A DNA stretch of 64,000 nt from Brachybacterium paraconglomeratum (GCF_003994255.1 NZ_ML133855.1:62001-126000); one strand, 5' to 3'; numbered from the stretch's first letter, positions 28,432 through 39,368 are shown. Notes: generated by a model from the sequence alone, not told the origin. Made by a program: numbers and translations.

Positions 28432-29316
28432 TTACTTCACCGCACCCATCGACAGGCCGCGCACCAGCTGCTTCTGTGCGATCCAGCCGGCGAGCACCAC
28501 CGGCAGCGAGGCGAGCACCGAGGCGGCCGAGAGCCGGGCCAGGAACAGGCCCTCCGAGGTCATGGTCGACATCAGGAAGATCGGCACGGTCGCCGCGTTC
28601 GCCGCGGTGAGGTTCAGGGCGAAGAAGAACTCGTTCCACGCGAAGATCACGCAGATCAGCGCCGTCGCGGCGACGCCCGGGGCGACCATCGGCAGCAGCA
28701 CCGTGCGCATCGTGCGCAGCAGCGAGGCGCCGTCGATCGAGGCCGCCTCGAGCACCTCGCCGGGGACCTCGAGGAAGAACGAGCGCATCATCCACACCGC
28801 GATCGGCAGGTTCATCGCCGTGTACAGAACGATCAGCGTGAGGATGTTGTCGAGCATCCGGATCTGCCCGGCGATCACGTAGATCGGCATGATCACCGCG
28901 ACCACCGGCAGCATCTTCGTCGAGATGAAGAAGAACAGCACGTCCTGCGTGCGCTTCACGGGCCGGATGCTCACCGCGTACGCGGCGGGCACCGCGAGCA
29001 CCAGCACCAGCAGCGTCGAGATGCCGGTGGCGAGCACCGAGTTCAGCACGTACGAGCCGACCTGGGCGGAGCTGATGATCGAGGTGTACTGCTCGAGCGT
29101 CGGGGTGAAGAAGAAGGTGGGCGGGTTCGAGGCGGCCTGCGACTCCTGCTTGAAGCTGGTCAGCACCATCCACGCCACCGGGGCGAAGAACAGCAGGCCG
29201 ACCGCCCAGGCGAGGACGGTGAGCAGGTGCCCGCCGATCCGGCCCTTGCCGCGGCGGGCGCGGGGAGCAGGCACGGCGGCAGGAGCGGCCGACGGCGAGA
29301 CTGTGGCTGTGCTCAT
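28432..29316 (-). CDS. Polyol ABC transporter permease (MalG/SmoG type)
   Basis: This 294-residue CUT1 permease has six hydrophobic segments; the EAA loop reads VPGEVLEAASIDGASLLRTMRTVLLPM, and the C-terminus WIAQKQLVRGLSMGAVK is the usual MalG-type ending. The loop TPTLEQYTSII after the first helix and PVKRTQDVLFFFISTKMLP resemble mannitol/sorbitol permeases. It is the last gene of a three-gene minus-strand operon whose first gene is a decayed binding protein. The polyol assignment rests on that remnant and on the adjacent polyol dehydrogenase. Confidence 0.85.
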   Translation of the reverse strand: MSTATVSPSAAPAAVPAPRARRGKGRIGGHLLTVLAWAVGLLFFAPVAWMVLTSFKQESQAASNPPTFFFTPTLEQYTSIISSAQVGSYVLNSVLATGISTLLVLVLAVPAAYAVSIRPVKRTQDVLFFFISTKMLPVVAVIMPIYVIAGQIRMLDNILTLIVLYTAMNLPIAVWMMRSFFLEVPGEVLEAASIDGASLLRTMRTVLLPMVAPGVAATALICVIFAWNEFFFALNLTAANAATVPIFLMSTMTSEGLFLARLSAASVLASLPVVLAGWIAQKQLVRGLSMGAVK

Positions 29317-29368
29317 GACTCCCTCTCCTCCCGCTCGTTCCTCGCAGTTCGTCGATCGAGGGTGGCGG

Positions 29369-30334
29369 TCATGACTGCTCCTTGGAGTTGATGCTCGTGA
29401 AGATCAGGCGCAGCGCGAAGGTCGCGATGATGATCGTGGCGATCACCGTGACCACGCCCATCGCGGCGGACTGCCCGATGTCGAAGCCGAGGAAGGCGCG
29501 CTGGTAGATGTAGAACGGCAGGTTCGCGGACGCCGTGCCGGGCCCGCCCGCGGTCATGAGGTAGATCTGGTCGAAGGTGTTGACCACGTAGATCGCGCCC
29601 AGCAGCACCGACAGCTCGAGGTAGAACCGCAGGTGGGGGAGGGTGATGTGGACGAAGGTGGTCCACGTCGCGGCCCCGTCCATCTGCGCCGCCTCGAGCA
29701 CGTCGCCGGTCTGGGACTGCAGCCCCGCGAGGAGCAGCAGCATCATGAACGGCGTCCACTGCCACACCAGCGCGATGATGATCGAGAGCATCGGGAACTG
29801 GCTGGTCCAGTCCACCGGGGAGATGCCGACGGTGCCGATCAGCCAGTTCACGAGCCCGTAGGTGGGGTCGAACATCGAGATCGACCACAGCATCGCGCCG
29901 GCCACCGGCATGATCAGGAACGGCGTGATCAGCAGGGTGCGGATGAATCCGCGGCCCACGAACCCCCGGTCCAGCAGCAGCGCGAGTCCGAGCCCCAGCA
30001 GCAGTGAGACGAGCACGCAGCCCAGCGTGATGAGGATCGAGTTCAGCGCCGCGGTGCGGAAGGTCGAGTCGACGGCGAGGTCGAGGTAGTTCCGCAGCCC
30101 CACGAACGTCTCGCCCTCGGGGCGCAGCAGGTTCCGTGAGCGCAGCGAGTACCAGATCGTGAGCAGGAACGGGATCTGCGTGCAGATCACCACGAACACG
30201 AAGGCGGGCATCAGCGGGAGCCGACGGCGCCAGCCCTCGGCGCGGGAGGCCCCGTCCTCGCGGCGGCGGGAGCGGGGCCCGTCGGCCGACGGGGCGCGCC
30301 CTCCGGGCGCGGGTGCGGTGTCCAGTGCGGTCAT
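29369..30334 (-). CDS. Polyol ABC transporter permease (MalF/SmoF type)
   Basis: This 321-residue permease pairs with the 28432-29316 product. After a 45-residue polar N-terminus come six helices starting RRLPLMPAFVFVVICTQIPFLLTIWYS and the EAA loop TGDVLEAAQMDGAATWTTFVHITLPHLR. The motif FDQIYLMTAGGPG is conserved in the family. It starts 4 bp from the stop of the binding-protein remnant and is 52 bp upstream of the second permease gene. No ATPase gene is nearby; a shared MsiK-type ATPase is likely. Confidence 0.87.
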   Translation of the reverse strand: MTALDTAPAPGGRAPSADGPRSRRREDGASRAEGWRRRLPLMPAFVFVVICTQIPFLLTIWYSLRSRNLLRPEGETFVGLRNYLDLAVDSTFRTAALNSILITLGCVLVSLLLGLGLALLLDRGFVGRGFIRTLLITPFLIMPVAGAMLWSISMFDPTYGLVNWLIGTVGISPVDWTSQFPMLSIIIALVWQWTPFMMLLLLAGLQSQTGDVLEAAQMDGAATWTTFVHITLPHLRFYLELSVLLGAIYVVNTFDQIYLMTAGGPGTASANLPFYIYQRAFLGFDIGQSAAMGVVTVIATIIIATFALRLIFTSINSKEQS

Positions 30335-30337
30335 GGC

Positions 30338-30743
30338 TCAGCCCTCCCAGCCGTAGGTGCGGGCGACGGACTCGGCGAAGCCCTGTGCCTGGTCGAGGGC
30401 CTCGTCGACGCTCTTCTGCCCGGCGATCGCGGCGGAGAACTGCTGGCCGACGCGGGTGCCGAGGTCCTGGAACTCGGGGATCACGACGTTCTGCAGCCCG
30501 TCGTAGGGGACGTCCACGGTCATCGAGTTCTCCTGGGTCGAGTTCTCCATCGAGTCGAGGGTCGGCTCGGCGTAGGTCTTCGAGAGCTCCGCGTACTCGG
30601 GGATCTCGTAGGTGGACAGACGCGATCCGGGCGGCAGCGCCTCCCAGCCGATCTCCTGGCCCACCAGCTGGAAGTAGTCGAGTTCTCCATCGAGTCGAGG
30701 GTCGGCTCGGCATAGGTCTTCGAGAGCTCCGCGTACTCGGGGA
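30338..30743 (-). pseudogene. Truncated polyol-binding protein (C-terminal remnant)
   Basis: About 113 residues in frame from YFQLVGQEIGWEALPPGSR through STYEIPEYAELSKTYAEPTL to the stop match the C-terminal quarter of mannitol/sorbitol-type solute-binding proteins (SmoE-like). Everything before it is missing: there is no signal peptide, lipobox or N-terminal lobe between here and the divergent SorC gene. Upstream, a 67-bp stretch of the same gene (30677-30743) is repeated out of frame, so the open frame reaching 30937 is not a real protein. Without this subunit the two downstream permeases should not work unless another binding protein substitutes. Confidence 0.8.
30537..30743. repeat. 67-bp direct duplication in the binding-protein remnant
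   Basis: Copy A (30537-30603) and copy B (30677-30743) differ at one base. Their offset of 140 bp is not a multiple of three, so copy B is out of frame. It looks like a scar of the rearrangement that removed the front of the gene. Confidence 0.85.
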
Positions 30744-30867
30744 CCCATGCGCTGTTCTCCTGTGAACATCGCGGAGACGGGCCGCTCGGGCGCGTCGTCG
30801 CGGAGGGCGGGCACGGTCGGCGCCTCGGGGGCGTACCCGGGAGGGCACGGCCGAGGGGACGACCGCT

Positions 30868-30881
30868 CGCTCAGATGAGCG
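30868..30881. promoter_or_regulatory. Inverted repeat CGCTCA-GA-TGAGCG
   Basis: This perfect 6-bp inverted repeat with a 2-bp spacer contains the same TGAGCG half-site as the larger palindrome 22 bp downstream. Both lie between the divergent polyol permease operon and the SorC-type regulator gene. Confidence 0.45.
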
Positions 30882-30902
30882 GGGAGACTTCTCAACTGAG
30901 GG

Positions 30903-30924
30903 TGAGCGTAGTCATATACGCTCA
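30903..30924. promoter_or_regulatory. Probable operator of the SorC-type regulator
   Basis: TGAGCGTA at 30903-30910 and TACGCTCA at 30917-30924 form a perfect 8-bp inverted repeat with a 6-bp spacer. It overlaps a TATACG -10-like box and lies 59 bp before the regulator start, in the divergent control region. Binding by the adjacent regulator is inference. Confidence 0.6.
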
Positions 30925-30982
30925 GCCGAGCAACCATCTGCCCTCACCTGAGGGGTCGATGCAGGCTGCGGAGGGAGAACCG

Positions 30983-31972
30983 ATGGGGAGCGAGCAGGCC
31001 GGGGTCGGGATGCAGGCGGGTGCCGGGATGCAGGCCGGCGCCGGGGCCGCGGACGCGATCGCGCTCAAGGTCGCCCTCGCGAGCGAGCACCACCTCGAGG
31101 GCGTGCCGAAGATCGAGCTCGCCCGGCGCCACGGACTCTCCCGCTTCCAGGTCGCGCGCCTGCTCGACGAGGCGCGCGCCGAGGGCATCGTCCGCATCGA
31201 GGTCGTCGACCCGACCGCCGCCGGCCGCGACCTCTCCCCGCTCGCCGAGCGCCTGGGCATCTCCTCGGTCACCGTCGCGGTCGCCCGCCCCGGCGAGGCG
31301 CCTCGCGCCGCGATCGCCCGCCAGGTCGCGGGCCTGCTGCTTCGTCACCTGCGCGAGGGTGGACGGGTCGGCGTGGCATGGTCGCGCACCCTCATGCACC
31401 TGCCCGCCGCGCTCGATGCGCTGCCCGTGGCCGACATCGTCCAGCTCGTCGGCCCCGTGAGCACCGCCGGGCACTCGACCGCGCAGTCCTCCGCGCTGGT
31501 CCACGAGCTCGGCGCCCGCTCCGGCGGGCAGGTCTGGGCCCTGCCCACCCCCCTCATCGTCGACTCCCCGCAGGTCGCGGCCTCGCTGCGCTCCATGGAG
31601 GAGGTGCGCACGGCGCTCGATGCGGCCGACGGGCTCGACGTGGCGACCGTGTCCGTCGGCGCCTGGGCCGACGGGGCCTCGACCCTCTGGAGCCGCCTGC
31701 GCCCCGCCGAGCAGCAGCGCGCCCTCGACGCCGGCGTCGTCGCCGAGATCTGCGGGATCCTGCTCGGCGAGAGCGGCGCCGTGTGGCACTCCGCCGTGGA
31801 GGATCGCGTGATCGGGGTGCGGCCCGACCAGCTCCGCCGCGCCCGCGTCATCGCTGCGATCCCCGCCGTCGGCCATCCCGAGGCGGTGCTCGCCGCGGCC
31901 CGCTCCGGCCTCGTCGACGACATCGTCCTCGCCCCCGAGCTCGCCGAGCAGGTCGAGGCGCTCCTGGGCTGA
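30983..31972 (+). CDS. SorC-family transcriptional regulator
   Basis: This 329-residue protein is a sugar-responsive regulator. An N-terminal winged helix (KVALASEHHLEGVPKIELARRHGLSRFQVARLLDEARAEGIVRIEV) is followed by a SorC/DeoR-type sugar-phosphate-binding domain of about 250 residues with VGVAWSRTL, PLIVDSPQVAASLRSM and the C-terminal IPAVGHPEAVLAAARSGLVDDIV. ATG 30983 is chosen because GGAGGGAG lies 7 nt upstream; ATG 30959 is possible. The first residues contain a small MQAGAG repeat. Lying between polyol permeases and a polyol dehydrogenase, it probably controls both in response to a polyol or its phosphate. Confidence 0.88.
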   Translation: MGSEQAGVGMQAGAGMQAGAGAADAIALKVALASEHHLEGVPKIELARRHGLSRFQVARLLDEARAEGIVRIEVVDPTAAGRDLSPLAERLGISSVTVAVARPGEAPRAAIARQVAGLLLRHLREGGRVGVAWSRTLMHLPAALDALPVADIVQLVGPVSTAGHSTAQSSALVHELGARSGGQVWALPTPLIVDSPQVAASLRSMEEVRTALDAADGLDVATVSVGAWADGASTLWSRLRPAEQQRALDAGVVAEICGILLGESGAVWHSAVEDRVIGVRPDQLRRARVIAAIPAVGHPEAVLAAARSGLVDDIVLAPELAEQVEALLG

Positions 31973-32116
31973 GCGAGGCCCCTCCGTCCTCGGCCGGCCG
32001 CTCTGCCGCTGCCGTGCTGGCCGATCCGGTCGCGCTCTGCGTCGCCGTGCCGCCTCGGGTCGACCGCGCCGCCGCTCGGCCCCCTCGGGCCCGCGGTGAG
32101 CCCGGTGTCGAACAGG

Positions 32117-32136
32117 TGAGCGCCGCCCTCTGCTCA
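32117..32136. promoter_or_regulatory. Possible regulator site before the polyol dehydrogenase
   Basis: TGAGC at 32117-32121 and GCTCA at 32132-32136 repeat the half-site seen upstream of the SorC-type gene, 60 bp before the dehydrogenase start. The spacing differs, so this is weaker evidence than the palindrome at 30903. Confidence 0.35.
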
Positions 32137-32196
32137 TCTGACGTCGGAGTGTGTATCGTCGGGCGCACCCCCGATTCCTCGTCGAAGGATGAGCCG

Positions 32197-33789
32197 ATGA
32201 CCGCTCCGACCGCCCTGACCTCCGCAGCCCTCTCCGAGATCGCCGCCCGCGGCGAGGTCGCCACCCCGCAGCAGCCGCTGGACGAGCGACGCGTCGGCAT
32301 CGTCCACTTCGGCGTCGGCGGCTTCCACCGCGCCCACCAGGCGATGTACCTCGACCGCCTCATGAACGCCGGACGCGACCTCGACTGGGCGCTCTGCGGC
32401 GTCGGCCTCCTGCCGGGCGACGCCCGGATGCGTGACGCGCTCGACGCCCAGGACTCCCTGTACACCCTGGTCACGAAGGCGCCCGACGGGACGCGCGACC
32501 CCCGCGTGATCGGCTCGATCGCCCGCTACCTCTTCGCGCCCGACGACCCCGAGGCCGTGCTCGCGCAGATGACCGACCCGGCCGTGCGGATCGTCTCGCT
32601 CACCGTCACCGAGGGTGGCTACAACTACAACCCCTCCACCGGGGAGTTCCAGTACGAGACCGAGGCGGTCGCCGCGGACCTCGCCACGCGGTTCGATCCT
32701 GCCGACGCCCAGGCCGCGGGCCTCGCGGGCTCGGACGACGGCGGCGCGAACTCCGCGCAGCAGGTGGGTCGGCCCCGCACGATGTTCGGCTACGTCGTCG
32801 AGGCGCTGCGCCGCCGCCGCGAGGCCGGCACCGCCCCCTTCACGGTCATGTCCTGCGACAACGTGCGCGGCAACGGGGACCTCGCCAAGCGCATGATCCT
32901 CGCCTATGCGCAGCGCCGCGACGAGAACGGCCTGCACGGCGATGCGCCGATCGCAGACTGGATCGCCTCCGAGGTCGCGTTCCCCAACTGCATGGTCGAC
33001 CGCATCACCCCCGTCACCGCGGAGTCGGACATCGCGATGATCGCCTCGGACTACGGCATCGAGGACGCCTGGCCCGTGGTCAGCGAGGACTTCGTGCAGT
33101 GGGTGCTCGAGGACGAGTTCCCCGCGGGCCGTCCCGCCTGGGAGGAGGTCGGCGTGCAGATGGTCGAGGACGTCGAGCCGTACGAGCTGATGAAGCTGCG
33201 CCTGCTGAACTGCTCCCACCAGGCCATCGCCTACTTCGGCCTGCTGCTCGGGCAGACCTATGCCGACGAGGCCGCCGTCGACCCGCACCTCGCCCCCTTC
33301 ACCCGCACCCTGTACATGGACCGTGAGGGCACCCCGACCGTGCCCGAGGTGCCCGGCATGGACCTCGACGCCTACAAGGACGAGCTCATGGCGCGCTTCG
33401 CGAACACGAGCGTGAAGGACACCCTCGCCCGCCTCGCCGCCGAGTCCTCCGACCGCATCCCCACCTGGCTCGTGCCCGTGATCCGGGAGAACCTCGAGGC
33501 TGGCCGCGACGTCTCGGCATCGGCAGCGATCGTCGCCTCCTGGGCCCGGTACGCCGAGGGCACCGGGGAGAACGGCGAGCAGTGGCCGGTCGTGGACCGC
33601 CTCCACGACCGCGTCATGGCCGCCGCCGCGAAGCACGACGAGGACCCGCTCGCCTTCCTTCGCGACGAGGAGCTGTTCGGCGACCTCGTCGAGCACGAGG
33701 CGTTCACGACGCCCTACCTCCACGCCCTCGAGGTGCTCCGCACCGACGGTGCCCGCACCCTCCTCACCGAGCTCACCGCCGCCCTCTGA
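32197..33789 (+). CDS. Mannitol 2-dehydrogenase-type polyol dehydrogenase
   Basis: This is a 530-residue enzyme of the long-chain mannitol dehydrogenase family, oxidising mannitol (or a related polyol such as arabinitol or sorbitol) to the ketose with NAD+. Signs are the Rossmann motif IVHFGVGGFHRAHQAMYLD, VMSCDNVRGNGDLAKRMI, FPNCMVDRITPVT, the catalytic helix KLRLLNCSHQAIAYFGLL with the active-site Lys, Asn and His, and the C-terminal helical domain. ATG 32197 has GAAGGA 9 nt upstream. It follows the SorC-type regulator by 224 bp with its own likely control site, making a polyol catabolic locus with the permeases at 28.4-30.3 kb. Confidence 0.92.
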   Translation: MTAPTALTSAALSEIAARGEVATPQQPLDERRVGIVHFGVGGFHRAHQAMYLDRLMNAGRDLDWALCGVGLLPGDARMRDALDAQDSLYTLVTKAPDGTRDPRVIGSIARYLFAPDDPEAVLAQMTDPAVRIVSLTVTEGGYNYNPSTGEFQYETEAVAADLATRFDPADAQAAGLAGSDDGGANSAQQVGRPRTMFGYVVEALRRRREAGTAPFTVMSCDNVRGNGDLAKRMILAYAQRRDENGLHGDAPIADWIASEVAFPNCMVDRITPVTAESDIAMIASDYGIEDAWPVVSEDFVQWVLEDEFPAGRPAWEEVGVQMVEDVEPYELMKLRLLNCSHQAIAYFGLLLGQTYADEAAVDPHLAPFTRTLYMDREGTPTVPEVPGMDLDAYKDELMARFANTSVKDTLARLAAESSDRIPTWLVPVIRENLEAGRDVSASAAIVASWARYAEGTGENGEQWPVVDRLHDRVMAAAAKHDEDPLAFLRDEELFGDLVEHEAFTTPYLHALEVLRTDGARTLLTELTAAL

Positions 33790-33853
33790 CGGGCGGCCCA
33801 GCCGGTCCCGGTTCCGCCTGTCGCTGGCCACCCCCGCCCTGTGCCAGTCAACT

Positions 33854-33908
33854 TCTGCGCCGCCTACGACCCATCCCTCGTTCGGCATGAGTCGTGGGCG
33901 GCGCAAAA
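33854..33908. repeat. Imperfect palindrome, member of a dispersed hairpin family
   Basis: A hairpin of about 22 bp with a few mismatches pairs TGCGCCGCC and ACGAC at 33856-33870 with GTCGT and GGCGGCGCA at 33891-33905. The right arm, ATGAGTCGTGGGCGGCG then CAAAAC, closely resembles the right arms of elements at 35506 and 45737. It lies between convergent genes and may terminate transcription. The rest of 33790-34082 shows no gene. Confidence 0.6.
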
Positions 33909-34082
33909 CTTCCTAGTCCCGGTTCGCCGCGGCAGGGGCCACCGGGCCCGGAGCTTCTGGGCCGTGGTCGTCGGGCTCGTCGAGGAACCGCGTACGTGAC
34001 CGGGGTGGCGGCAAAGACGCAGGACGGCACGACAGGTCCTGTGATCATCGACCTGCATCGCCTGCCAGGTGGCTCTGCGTGC

Positions 34083-35264
34083 TCAGGCCGACTTCGGCGG
34101 GCGCAGGGAACGACCCAGCCGCTTCCCGGCGCTGCCAGACCAGTTGCTGGTCGGGGGCGTGGGTGCGCCGACGGAGACGAACGTGCGGTGCAGCGCGTCC
34201 AGGACCCGCTCCGGCTGCTTGATGTCCTCGGCATTGAGCATGCGGATGTTCCACCCGACGGAGTGGAGAGAATCCAGCCGACCCTGGTCCTTGCGCTTCT
34301 GCTCCGTGGTGAGACGGTGGTAGTCGCCGTCGTACTCGAGAGCGATGCCGAGCTCCGGGTATGCGAGGTCGAGATACCTCAGACGGTTCGTGTCCGGATC
34401 GCGCACGGGGTGGTTCAGCACCGGTTCGGGGAAGCCTGCGCGCTGGAGCAGCAGTCGTGTGCGGGTCTCCCCGGGCGAGTCCGTGTTCGCTCGCGCGTCG
34501 CCCAGCGCATCTCGGAGCGCGCGGGCGCCCCAGACAGCGCCGAAGATCTCCGCGGTCTCTCGGATCTTCTCGAGGCTGGCGTCCCGCAGCGGAGGGTCGC
34601 GGGAGACGAGGGAGTCGATGGCGATCACGATCTCGTCGTGCTCGAGCAGGGTCGCGATCTCCAGCAGGGCGATGTAGGGATGGGAGAGCTCGATGTCGCC
34701 GACGCGGAAGCGGGTGCGTGGTGAGGTCCGGTGGACCACGACGTTCGGACCCGCGGCACGCTGGTTCCCCGGATCGACTCTGCAGTGCAGGAGCGGCGGG
34801 GTGACCAGGTGGCGTTCCGTCGGCGGGCGACCGAATCGGGGCCCGGAGCGCAGGACCGGGAGGCCGGACTCCGCTCGTCGGTGCCAGGCCGGAGGGAGGT
34901 CTTCCGCATCGAGGACCTCCGACGAATCCTCGGAGCGAGTGGGCAGGGTGCTCGGGACCGTGCGCCTTCCGCCCTCTTCGTAGGAGACGCCCGCCAGGAC
35001 TCCGATGCCGCGGTCGACCCACCAGGGCAGGGCGATCCCGAGGAGTGCCGCGGCGGTCGTGTGACTGATGACAGCGCCCGGGACAACCTTCTGCTGGAGC
35101 ACCTCGCACATCGTGTTGACCGTGGCGGGCCTCGCCGTCGGGGTGGAGAACCCTCGGAACACGGTGTGGAGTTCGGGACCGGCGAGACGCCGCGACGAGA
35201 CCCCTCGAGCACGCCACTCCTCGCGGGGGAGGAGGGCTCCGGGCAGAAGCGGCGTAGGGCGCAT
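34083..35264 (-). CDS. DUF559-like (Vsr-fold) protein
   Basis: This 393-residue protein has an N-terminal region with RGVSSRRLAGPELHTVFRGF and VISHTTAAALLGIALP, as in AbiEi-like antitoxin/regulator proteins, and a C-terminal restriction-endonuclease-like domain with YPELGIALEYDGDYHR, then KDQGRLDSLHSVGWNIRMLN, matching DUF559 (very-short-patch-repair fold). Such proteins are common, often multicopy and uncharacterised in Micrococcales. Nuclease activity is possible since the acidic E-Y-D-G-D core is kept. The ATG at 35264 lies 8 nt after TACCGT on the minus strand, suggesting a leaderless mRNA. It has no partner gene. Confidence 0.7.
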   Translation of the reverse strand: MRPTPLLPGALLPREEWRARGVSSRRLAGPELHTVFRGFSTPTARPATVNTMCEVLQQKVVPGAVISHTTAAALLGIALPWWVDRGIGVLAGVSYEEGGRRTVPSTLPTRSEDSSEVLDAEDLPPAWHRRAESGLPVLRSGPRFGRPPTERHLVTPPLLHCRVDPGNQRAAGPNVVVHRTSPRTRFRVGDIELSHPYIALLEIATLLEHDEIVIAIDSLVSRDPPLRDASLEKIRETAEIFGAVWGARALRDALGDARANTDSPGETRTRLLLQRAGFPEPVLNHPVRDPDTNRLRYLDLAYPELGIALEYDGDYHRLTTEQKRKDQGRLDSLHSVGWNIRMLNAEDIKQPERVLDALHRTFVSVGAPTPPTSNWSGSAGKRLGRSLRPPKSA

Positions 35265-35352
35265 GTCGAGGGACGGTATGGCCGGCCGGTGCGGGACGGC
35301 GACGGCCGTCCGCGAGCTGTGGACGACGGCCGTATGTGGAGGGAAGGGCGCT

Positions 35353-35423
35353 GGGTCCGGCAGCCGCGCCGCCTCGCCGTCGAGGAGGTCGCAGGGTCCG
35401 GCAGCCGCGCCGCCTCGCCGTCG
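35353..35423. repeat. 30-bp perfect direct repeat
   Basis: The 30 bp beginning GGGTCCGGCAGCCGCG occur at 35353-35382 and again at 35394-35423, 41 bp apart. Only two copies exist and there is no CRISPR-like array. The first ten bases after GG (GTCCGGCAGC) also start the element near 45734. Confidence 0.75.
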
Positions 35424-35505
35424 CCGGGCCCGGCACCGCCGCCCGCTGCTGTCGCCAGGAGCTGCCCTGGCGACCCGCAGACCGTGAGCTCGGCTGCGCC
35501 CGCCA

Positions 35506-35564
35506 GGTTTTGTCGCCGTGAGGACTCATGTCGGGGAGCACATGGGTCGTGGCGTCACAAAACC
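35506..35564. repeat. Palindromic element of the dispersed hairpin family
   Basis: The outer arms GGTTTTGT (35506-35513) and ACAAAACC (35557-35564) match perfectly; inside, CATGT (35527-35531) and ACATG (35539-35543) also pair. The right arm ATGGGTCGTGGCG then TCACAAAAC is shared with the elements at 33854 and 45737. Confidence 0.65.
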
Positions 35565-35750
35565 CGCGGCCTGATGTCCGTGCCGTGCCTGCGCGCCGCT
35601 CACCTCCTTGCCGTGCCGTGCCGTGCCCGGCCCGCGCCAGCCCCGCGGCACGCCCGGGGCGGTGTTGCGCCGGTCACGTGCGCGAACCGTCCTGACCTGG
35701 CCTCCTGTCTCGAATGACGAGGTCACTGGGGCTTCGGGGAGCCGTCTTCG

Positions 35751-35756
35751 TAGACT
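35751..35756 (+). promoter_or_regulatory. Likely -10 box of the lysC-asd operon
   Basis: TAGACT is a good actinobacterial -10 sequence, about 200 nt upstream of lysC. No -35 match is evident, and the long leader shows no riboswitch that I can recognise. Confidence 0.4.
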
Positions 35757-35958
35757 GGCCCGTGTGTCGCGACGGCGTCACCGGATCGTCCGGGACGAGC
35801 GGTGTCCGGCGGGAGGCGTGCGTCTGCGCCGCCCCCGCGAGCCCGGCTCGGACCGCACGGCACGGGGCGTCCGATCGGCTCGAGCGGACCCGCGACGGCG
35901 GAAGTCCGCGCACCCACGCACGATCCGCACCGCCCCCGACAGTCAAAGGAACCCGCTC

Positions 35959-38441
<2,483 letters not shown>

Positions 38442-38454
38442 AGGAGGAACGCCG

Positions 38455-39312
38455 ATGACAGGTGTCGTGACCAACGGGTCGCTGGGGGCCGGGACGGGAC
38501 CGGTGCCGCCGTCGGCGGTCTTCTCCGATCGAGCCGGCGAGGAGGCGCCGTGCCGCGCGGGCGGCGGGGCGCTCGAGGAGCCGCTGGGCCGGGTCCTGCG
38601 CAACCTCGACACCGTCACCGAGTCCCAGGGCGAGCTCGGCGCCGACCTCCAGGGCGCGTACGGAGCCTCGGCCGACGAGGCCGGCTCGGGCACGGCCGAC
38701 GACGCCGTCGCAGCCGAGGGCTCGACCGCCGCCGAGCCCTCGCGGCGGGAGATGATCCTCGACGCCGCCTCGGCCCTGTTCGCCGAGCGCGGCTACGACG
38801 GTGCGAGCCTGCGCGACATCTCGCGTCGCGTCGGGATCTCGCATCCCGGCATGCTGCACCATTTCTCCTCGAAAGGGGTTCTGCTCGGCGCGGTGATCGA
38901 CCGGATGGAGGCGCATGCGCAGGGTCTGCTGGACTCGGCCGACTCGATCGCCTCGTCGCCGGAGACGCTGATCGCGGCGCTGGGCGGTCCGTGGGATCCG
39001 CGCAAGCACTCGATGGCGCTGCTGGCGACGCTGTCGGCGGAGATCGTGGATCCCGGGCATCCCGGCCGCTTCCGCGTCGCCCGGCTCCGACTGGTCCACG
39101 AGCACGTGCTGGAGCGCGTGTTCGGCGGCCTCGACGAGCGGGGGCATCTGGTCGCCGGCACCTCGCCGAAGTTCCTCGCCCGCTCCCTCTTCTCCCTGCT
39201 GCTGAGCCTGACGGTGCGCGAGCACACGGTCCGCGAGCTGCAGAAGACCTCCGACGCGGACCCGATCGCGGACGTGCAGGAGTTCGTACGGCTCTGCTGC
39301 GTGACCGACTGA
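38455..39312 (+). CDS. TetR/AcrR family regulator cotranscribed with asd
   Basis: This is a 285-residue TetR-type regulator. An unusual disordered N-terminal extension of about 95 residues, rich in Gly, Ala and acidic residues, precedes the helix-turn-helix REMILDAASALFAERGYDGASLRDISRRVGISHPGMLHHFSSKG. The C-terminal ligand domain contains HPGRFRVARLRLVHEHVLERVF. ATG 38455 has AAGGAGG 9 nt upstream, so the extension is probably real. The gene is 13 bp after asd and should share its transcript. Its core closely resembles the TetR at 59194-59910, including GMLHHF and VHEH(V/I)LE, so they are paralogues. Targets are unknown. Confidence 0.85.
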   Translation: MTGVVTNGSLGAGTGPVPPSAVFSDRAGEEAPCRAGGGALEEPLGRVLRNLDTVTESQGELGADLQGAYGASADEAGSGTADDAVAAEGSTAAEPSRREMILDAASALFAERGYDGASLRDISRRVGISHPGMLHHFSSKGVLLGAVIDRMEAHAQGLLDSADSIASSPETLIAALGGPWDPRKHSMALLATLSAEIVDPGHPGRFRVARLRLVHEHVLERVFGGLDERGHLVAGTSPKFLARSLFSLLLSLTVREHTVRELQKTSDADPIADVQEFVRLCCVTD

Positions 39313-39368
39313 GCGCCCGGACCCCGTCGGTAGACTCCGTGGGCGTGACCCCCCTGCGAGGAGACCCG

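Larger units (their letters stand above)
35265..35958. other. Long intergenic region before lysC
   Basis: In these 694 bp I see no credible gene; frames here are short and lack ribosome sites. The region contains a 30-bp direct repeat (35353, 35394), a 9-bp hairpin GTCGCCAGG/CCTGGCGAC (35451-35474), the large palindrome at 35506-35564, and a TAGACT -10 box at 35751-35756 for lysC. The transcript leader from there to the lysC start is about 200 nt. Confidence 0.6.

Noticed and set aside
30338-30937. 199-residue open frame as an intact gene
   Set aside because: Only the last 113 residues match a binding protein; the front is duplicated sequence read out of frame and lacks a signal peptide.
35353-35423. 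CRISPR-like repeat
   Set aside because: There are only two copies, the spacer is 11 bp and no cas genes are present.
35757-35958. Lysine or other riboswitch in the 200-nt lysC leader
   Set aside because: No conserved aptamer core was recognised; lysine riboswitches are not typical of actinobacteria.
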